Part shown: in pieces, positions 57,880 to 64,000 of the stretch | How the letters are laid out: each line of letters begins with the position of its first letter | How positions within the stretch are numbered: position 1 is the first letter of the stretch | Assembly: GCF_048771995.1 (NCBI RefSeq) | Contig: NC_133034.1 | Span: 4,909,001-4,973,000, forward strand | Source: Taeniopygia guttata | Taxonomy: Eukaryota > Chordata > Aves > Passeriformes > Estrildidae | Length of the DNA: 64,000 nt | Direction of reading: 5' to 3' | The notes under the pieces: model-generated | What the model was told of the DNA's origin: nothing | The model's database searches: none | The model's input: only the letters and a program-made list of their open reading frames with translations | Translations under genes and position numbers: made by a program

Positions 57880-60506
57880 ACAAAATAGCTTTTTAGCATT
57901 TTTATTACAGTTTTAGCTATTTGTAGTACATAGATTATTACAGGTTTTTGTACCAACAACAAGTAATTTTTGCTATCAACTATAGAGCTCTGCAAATTTG
58001 AAAGTATTTTAACTCCGAAAATAAAAACCATCACAACACAGTAAAAGAAAATGAACTGTGGCCAGTTCAGCATGCCACCAAACAGAATCTACCTTTTGTC
58101 TTTTGTCCCCGGGCCTTTCTGCTGTCATATCTTTCTTTTACCAGCAGCTTTTCTGAGAAAAGTAGTCTTGCTTTTCATGCCTTAGCACGAAATCATCCAT
58201 TTCAAGACCACCCCAAGAAAAGTGAAGGGGAACTAGACCTTCAGAGACATCAAGGACACTATGAACAATTGTCCCAAAGGCTTGGGAAGAAACACTAATT
58301 AATTACCTGTCTTGAGTATTTCAGCTAAAATGGCCAGTGCCACAAACTTGGTTTTTCCCATTAAATGCCAAAACAACATACAAAAATATTTCTCCTGTTG
58401 AATTTTTAGATCAATTACTTTTTGCTTAAGAATCACATGAAATGCCTTATCCTGATCAAATATTTTAATAGATATGTAAATATTCCAAAGAATCAAACAT
58501 TGCCTGAAATAATTTCACAGATGGTGACCAAACAACAAATGGACAATGTACTCTTGTTCCCATGTTAAAAATGGAGGGAAAAAACCCTACCAACACAATA
58601 TACACAGTGAGAGTGGTAAGTACAACCAGGCCCCTGTGCAGACATTTTATATTTCACAGTTTTTCTTCAAGTACAGGCTCATGGTAATAGAAATAAGTGA
58701 GGTGTTGTGGAGTGTTCTCTGACAGTGCTGCTACATTACTTTGGTCCTACACCCTCTTTTGAAAAAGCAATTCAAGAATTTAGAAGTACAAGTTTTTCCA
58801 TCCAAGTTTTATATGCAGAGATTTGACCAAAAGGGATTTAACTCTTCTGTGCATACAGATAGGTTCTTCTCATTTTCACTTTTGCCAAGGTTAGGAAGGT
58901 CAAATGAGTCGTGTCAAACTTTGATAGTAATTACTTCGGAAAAGAGAGCTGGAGCTCCCCAGCTATGATGCACAGTTTTGCTTCACATTTTTAGAAAGAT
59001 CAAACATAAAACAGTAGTTTCAAGGCAGGTAAAAATTTCAGTTGATTAACAGGTTTCTATTTCATCTAGCCACTGAAGCACCACTGGAATTATACATTAG
59101 CTGTAGAAATTCTGTTATTTTTTCACAGGAACATTAACAAAATTATAAAAATCACAGATGCACCTGAGCTCAAGGAGCCAAAAGAAGTTGCAATTCTATT
59201 TGTTTATTAGCTGCTCAGATAAGGATGTTTTGTGATAGATCAGATGAAGAAATCTGATTACGGGCTTTATCAGGAGCAGCAAACAACCCAGGGTGTGTCA
59301 CTGCTTGCCCTGTCAGCCACCACCTGGGCAGCTGTGTGCTACATTGATTATCTGCTGCAAATACAACATGAGGCATGATCTGTAGCACAAGCCCAGCCAA
59401 GCTAAAAACAGTCTCCTTTGCTACCAGGATTAACAAAGTGACCTTGGCCTAATAAAACAAAAACAGAGTCTCTCCTGAAGTAATACTGCTGACTCCATCC
59501 TGGAGCAAGAATTTAAAATACAGTTTGCACTCATCCTGTCAGGAACAGGTCACTTTTAAAAAGAGAAGTGCGCTAATATATATTTTTACTACATGAAACA
59601 GTTTTAAATGCCCTAAAAATAGTATGAAAATACTTATCAGGAATAATAGAATTTCTTAGCTTTTGGATATAGGAAACACCCATGCATATAAAACTACTCT
59701 TTGGAGTTTACCCCACTCAACAATAAAATCAGCCTTATTCAAGTTTATTTGGCTACAATAATGCCAGAAAATAGCAGGAGTGATTTGTGATGACCTACAA
59801 GAAACTATTCAAAATTAGCTGCAATAGAGTAAGAGATTTTAGGAAAATTAATAACCCTCAAGGTTAAATCTAAAAGAAATAAGCCTGTCATGTAACATAC
59901 AGTGTGCCTCTCACAGAGGCATTTCCTCTTCTTTCTTTTGCTGAGACACAAGGCATGCTTGAATTTTCATTTGATATTTTGCAGAGGCAAGGAAATTCTC
60001 TGCTGTGAGCAGAGACAGAGAAAGGGCTGCTGGTCTCACACACACATGTAAACACTGCAATATTTATAAAATTAACCTTGTAGGGGAGCAACCTTAGTGA
60101 GGTGACTGTTACCCGGCACTGAACAAGGTATCGCTGACAGTTGTTATTTCTAAATAGAATACAAAGTTAAATGCAGAGAGCTAATAAGGTGTATTTAAAA
60201 AATATTTTATCTAATGCTTATCAGGCTAGAAAACTTCCAATTACTATTTTGTATCTCTAATAGGAAATTTAAAATATCCTCAAGAAAAGAAGGACTAAAG
60301 AAAATGAAAGTCAAATGTGTATAATATATAAAAATACCAACAGACTACATGTCGTGAAAAACATCTCACAAGATGTTACCACAAAACAGTCCCACATTAA
60401 ACTCCACAGCAAGCTGCAGATCACATGGAAACAAGGGGCATCCTTTCTGCTCCACCACTGCAATCCAGCTCCAGAAGGTCTCCTGTGAGTCAGGAGATAA
60501 AATCAT
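57880..60506 (-). other. SEPTIN2: SEPTIN2 3' UTR exon (predicted)
   Basis: A splice acceptor TTGTTTTTAG (AG at 60507-60508) faces the donor just after the SEPTIN2 stop, so the 3' UTR is probably spliced and continues here. The stretch is AT-rich, free of recognised CR1 or LTR copies for 2.6 kb, and ends near the poly(A) signal at 57901. Freedom from transposons fits constrained 3' UTR sequence, but transcript evidence is lacking. If the donor is not used, the UTR simply continues from 60918. Confidence 0.5.
57901..57906 (-). terminator. SEPTIN2: Putative SEPTIN2 poly(A) signal
   Basis: AATAAA on the minus strand, followed by a T/G-rich downstream element. It is the last such hexamer before the LTR fragment and gives a 3' UTR of about 2.6 kb. 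Other AATAAA copies at 59203-59208 and 59744-59749 could give shorter forms. Confidence 0.45.
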
Positions 60507-60918
60507 CTAAAAACAAGACAAGAAAATACCATTTCAGATCAGCAGTCTTCTCACATTAAGAAACATGAAAGAACTGCAGTTCTTTTTTTTAAATAAGATT
60601 TTATAAGTCACAAGTAAACAATGACTTCATCATGAGATTAATAAACCTGGTTAAACTATTTCAAAGACTTCTTCCATAATTCTTACTAGGATATATTGTA
60701 TTGACTTTCTGGAAAATTTTCATATGTACTCACACACACCACCACACTGTTTAGTTTGATTCCAAGCCATCTGACTTTGCAAACAGCAGTTAATCCTTAT
60801 AAATTAAAATTCAGACTGAAACCTAACATTTTTCCAAAACTTCTTAATACCAAGCACATTAGAGAGTAGCTAAAGGAGAAGCCCTTTAAGTGGCTATTGG
60901 AGCATCTTACCCAAGACT

Positions 60919-61023
60919 TTACACATGGTGCCCATGAACTGCGCTGCTGTCACCTTCTCCACTTTGCATCTGCATCTGCATCTGTGCCTGCATTCTTGCA
61001 ATCATCTCCTGCATGCGACGGAG
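60919..61023 (-). CDS. SEPTIN2: SEPTIN2 last coding exon (C-terminal tail)
   Basis: It encodes the C-terminal 34 residues, [20 protein letters not shown] then [14 protein letters not shown], and TAA at 60919-60921. Septin-2 is a filament-forming GTPase of the SEPT2/6/7/9 complex; this tail is the end of its C-terminal coiled coil. [20 protein letters not shown] is identical to mammalian septin-2, and the final GHHV is also shared. The short GDG-rich stretch before it differs. The acceptor is TTTTCCAG (AG at 61024-61025), phase 0. A strong donor (GTAAGA, GT at 60909-60910) follows the stop by eight bases. Confidence 0.97.
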   Translation of the reverse strand, partial: LRRMQEMIARMQAQMQMQMQSGEGDSSAVHGHHV

Positions 61024-61025
61024 CT

Positions 61026-62246
61026 GGAAAAGCAGCACAGAAGAATTCTGTAGCCTAATCTCACCTCAATATAATTCTTCACTGCCACCACTCTAATGCT
61101 CATTTTTACAAAAGAGGGATCACATATCTGCATTTTCTTTTTCTGACAGGTAATGAAGTCAGGTTATGGCATCTTCTTTTATTGCTCTTCATCACTGAAG
61201 AGGCTAGCATTTACTGACTGAAACAAACAGACTTTATTATTGTACTGTGGGATGGGATTTTTAACCATCCCTAAGTGTAAGTCTCTGAACAAGCATTTAC
61301 ACTTACTAAAGTTTATCAGAAGAAAAAAAAAAAAAGCAGCTTGGTTATGTCCCTCCAAATCACTCCTGTATCTGTCATGAAAAAAAAAAGAATTATAAGG
61401 ATTATTCCCCAACTCCCTTGCTAGGGATGACTTGGTGGGAGCAAGTATTACAGGCAAACCATCCAGTAAGACACAAGCATGATTAAACTTGGTTGAAGCT
61501 CAGTTTTAGAGTATTGCATTTTAGAGTAACAGACTATGTTAAAAATATCTTTTTAAATTGAAATCAACCTTCTATTAATCCCATTAACCATGGCCTCTTG
61601 CTTGTGTAGTAGATTCCCATTCATCCTGCCATCTGCCCTTCTGTCATCTACTTCTCAACAAGGCTATTAATCTCATCTACCCTAGCACAGAACCTGCTTC
61701 AGGTCTCCATTTCAGCCTTTCTGCCCACATTTTGCTTTTCATTGCACTTTTTCTAGTCTTGCCTATCTTTAATCTTTATAGGTTAGAGGAACAAGAAAAG
61801 CAGCATTAGATCTATGCACTATAAATTTGTCACAGCGGCAGAATGAGAATTTCTGCTTCATTTTTTATTTCTGACCGTTTCTACCATCATGCTCTCTTTT
61901 GCTGCAGAGCTGAACTGACTTTGTTCCAGTCTGCAGCTGTTAACTGTAGAACCCTTACTCCCAGAAGGATGGTTCTCCTTGCCCACACAGTGTGCATTAC
62001 ATCTATTGCTGATCACTACAGTGGAATCATGTTTTACCAGATTCCACTTGTTCGGAAAAAATCCCTATCCTGAGTCTCCTTTCACCTGTTCTCATTCTGT
62101 TTTCTTAGTGAACCTTAAATAACTTTATATTGGCATAAAACTGGTTTTGCTCTACCAATTACCAAGATCATATAAATATTTGCTCTAAAGTAGCAACAAA
62201 AGAACAAAAATTCCCCCGTTACAAGAATATAAAGTTTTGTCATCTT
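61026..62246 (-). other. SEPTIN2: SEPTIN2 intron, 1.2 kb
   Basis: Intron between the two C-terminal coding exons. AT-rich, with short A runs near 61321-61334 and 61380-61389; no recognised transposon. Confidence 0.85.
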
Positions 62247-62248
62247 AC

Positions 62249-62306
62249 TTCTGCTTCCTTCTCGAGCAGAATCTGGTCTTTATTTACTTCTTCATCTTCT
62301 ATTTTC
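62249..62306 (-). CDS. SEPTIN2: SEPTIN2 penultimate coding exon (coiled coil)
   Basis: This 58-nt exon encodes [19 protein letters not shown] after completing an Arg codon begun upstream. Human septin-2 has [20 protein letters not shown] at this place, directly before LRRMQEM. The acceptor is TTTTAG-like (AG at 62307-62308) and the donor GCAGAA/GTAAGA (GT at 62247-62248). This is the start of the C-terminal coiled coil after the septin unique element. The GTPase-domain exons lie right of the window. Confidence 0.97.
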
Positions 62307-62337
62307 CTAAAATAATATTAATATTATTAGAAAAATA

Positions 62338-62640
62338 AAATCATTAAGATTGGAAAAACCTTCTAAGATTACTGAGTCCAAGCATTAACCTACCATTAAA
62401 CCATGTCCCCCAGTGCCACATCCACAAGCAGTCTGAAAACTTCCAGGGATGGCAGCTACACCACTGCCCTTGGGCAGCTTGTGCCAGTGCACAAACACCC
62501 TTTCTGTGAAGAAATTTCTCCTAATATCAATCTAAACTTCCATGGTGAAACCTGAGGCCGTTTCCTGCTATTGCATCACTTGTTACTTGGGAGAACTCCC
62601 ACCTGGCTTTATTCAGAAGTTCCTACCACTTTGCTAATAT
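62338..62640 (-). mobile_element. CR1 LINE 3' fragment
   Basis: AAATCATTAAGATTGGAAAA, CTAAGATTACTGAGTCCAAG, CTTCCAGGGATGGCAGCTAC and GCAGCTTGTGCCAGTGCACA identify a diverged antisense CR1 of about 300 bp in a SEPTIN2 intron. Confidence 0.85.
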
Positions 62641-63159
62641 CTTTCTCCTACTCCATGTCACAACAGGGAAGATCTACTGATGACTCTAATCAAGCAAGTG
62701 CCATCAAACATGCAAAGCAAACAATCTGGTGTTTGTTAAAAAGTTAACAGAGAAAAAATCCAGTGTAAATAAAACTAAATAAATTATTGTAAATAAATTC
62801 TGTGTAAATAAGTACTTTGTAAAAATTCCTCTGTGCCCCAAAACCTCTGACATCATTAGTGAGTACAGGCAACAAACACCTACTGTCAAGCATTCCTGGT
62901 AGCAGAAGTGCAAGCCTGAAATAAATTCACATTAAATCTACCCTCACAGTAAACCTAACTACAATCTAGTACTATTTCAGAAATGTGAAAGTAAAAGTAT
63001 AAGGGCCACTTAACTAGAAAATATACAAAAACCTGTTTTAATTTCACATACTCAACAGCAACTTGAAAGCCTCAAAAAATTGGATGACCTTAGGTCCCAT
63101 TACCTCTAAGGTCTTTGTACACACCTTTGGATAAGAGGTCTCAGAACTTGGGAAGTCTG

Positions 63160-63610
63160 GGGACTTTAACCTTGAATTTCATAAAGAAGGATTTAAAATC
63201 AGGAGAGAAGAGAATTTTATTTTGCCTGTAGGCCAAAGCTACAGGCAGGAAACTGTAAAAGGAAAACTCCTTTTGCTGAAAATTGACCAGACATGTTACA
63301 AAATGTCTGTTAACAGCTTGATGAGGAAACTTTTGCAAAATGCCCCAAAGCCCCCAAAATGTGCAATTCGGAACCCTCTAGTGGCTATAAGAAGAGACGC
63401 AGCTGAAACACCTAAACCAGGAAATAGTTTCCCACAAGAACTCCACAGCTCGTCTTTACAGACCCTTTTTACTTAAAAATTGGGAGTTTTGCCCAGTTCT
63501 CTTTCCAGGAAAGCTGTGCCCTAACCAACCCAGCTCAAAACAGGGCTAACAGTCTGTGACTGCTGTGATTTATGTATGTCATGTTTAATAAAGCATTGCA
63601 AAAAATTTGA
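63160..63610 (+). mobile_element. Possible LTR-like element (uncertain)
   Basis: A TATA-like GGCTATAAGAAGAG (near 63382) is followed about 200 bp later by AATAAA (63588-63593), the spacing seen in LTR U3-R units. The sequence between is unlike the surrounding intron. No termini or target-site duplication were found, so this rests on layout only. Confidence 0.25.
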
Positions 63611-64000
63611 TCATCTCTTTTTGAAGGCCCCATCCAAATATTCTGGTTGTTAATTCTGAAAAAAACCCACACTCTTTTTAAGATATCAGCTCTGATCTAA
63701 ACTGCATATGTTTTAAGACAACATTTATCATAGACAACTGTCCTACTTAGTACTTTCAACCTCCCAACCCAACTGTGTTTAAGCCTCAGACCAAAGCAGA
63801 TCAAGTCCCACAATTCCCTAACTTCACCACCACCACTCCAGATTTACCAAATATTTTTTGTTACACTCTTTGTAAGCTGATCAATAGAACTTGATGATGA
63901 CTGGAGTTACAGAGCTGCCCTTGGTGTACCAAATCCTTAGCAATGCAATGGTAGGTGAGACACAGAGACAGCAAAATACAAATTCAGAAGAGGAGAAAGC

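Larger units (their letters stand above)
62309..64000 (-). other. SEPTIN2: SEPTIN2 intron, 5' part cut by window edge
   Basis: No further septin exon was found up to the edge; the expected preceding exon (containing THMQDLQEVT and SERLKRGG) is absent. The stretch holds a CR1 at 62338-62640 and a possible LTR near 63160-63610. Confidence 0.8.

Noticed and set aside
1..64000. CRISPR arrays, operons, tRNA or rRNA genes, or a prokaryotic defence system
   Set aside because: The DNA is avian nuclear sequence with spliced genes and CR1/LTR repeats; regularly spaced repeats are limited to the minisatellite and the LTR triplet.

Overview
This is a stretch of vertebrate nuclear DNA, almost certainly from a bird. 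At least fourteen CR1 LINE 3' fragments with the avian ATTCTATG-type tail, two ERVL-type LTRs and an ERVK-like solo LTR point that way. The two genes are clear orthologues of SEPTIN2 and FARP2, which are neighbours in the same order in human. The exact species cannot be told from the sequence.

Both genes run right to left (minus strand). SEPTIN2 enters from the right edge: its penultimate coding exon (62249-62306) and its last coding exon with the stop (60919-61023) are present. A spliced 3' UTR exon is predicted from 60506 down to a poly(A) signal at 57901-57906. About 9.6 kb of intergenic DNA follows, with no gene I can support. A CpG island (about 47180-48200) is the FARP2 promoter and holds a predicted non-coding exon 1 with its splice donor at 47991. 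It also contains a GC-rich 18-bp minisatellite.

FARP2 then occupies about 43 kb. I traced twelve coding exons by translation, human-FARP2-like sequence and matching splice phases: 42732-42935 (ATG), 27452-27556, 25989-26031, 22365-22443, 20566-20663, 18491-18605, 10909-11056, 10044-10133, 8791-8954, 8595-8663, 7112-7169 and 5219-6448. Joined, they give 2403 nt, an uninterrupted 800-residue frame plus stop. They encode the whole FERM domain and the FERM-adjacent segment. They do not encode the Dbl-homology (RhoGEF) and PH domains of full-length FARP2, which must lie left of the window.

The most interesting feature is the large exon 5219-6448. It opens with sequence shared with ordinary FARP2, then runs on in frame for a long Ser/acidic tail to its own stop and a nearby poly(A) signal. 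This looks like a FERM-only, GEF-less FARP2 isoform with a private tail that contains five degenerate S-E-x-S-S-L repeats and an NPF motif.

The introns and intergenic DNA are otherwise ordinary repeat-bearing avian sequence. No CRISPR array, operon, tRNA or rRNA is present, and nothing resembles a prokaryotic-type undescribed system.
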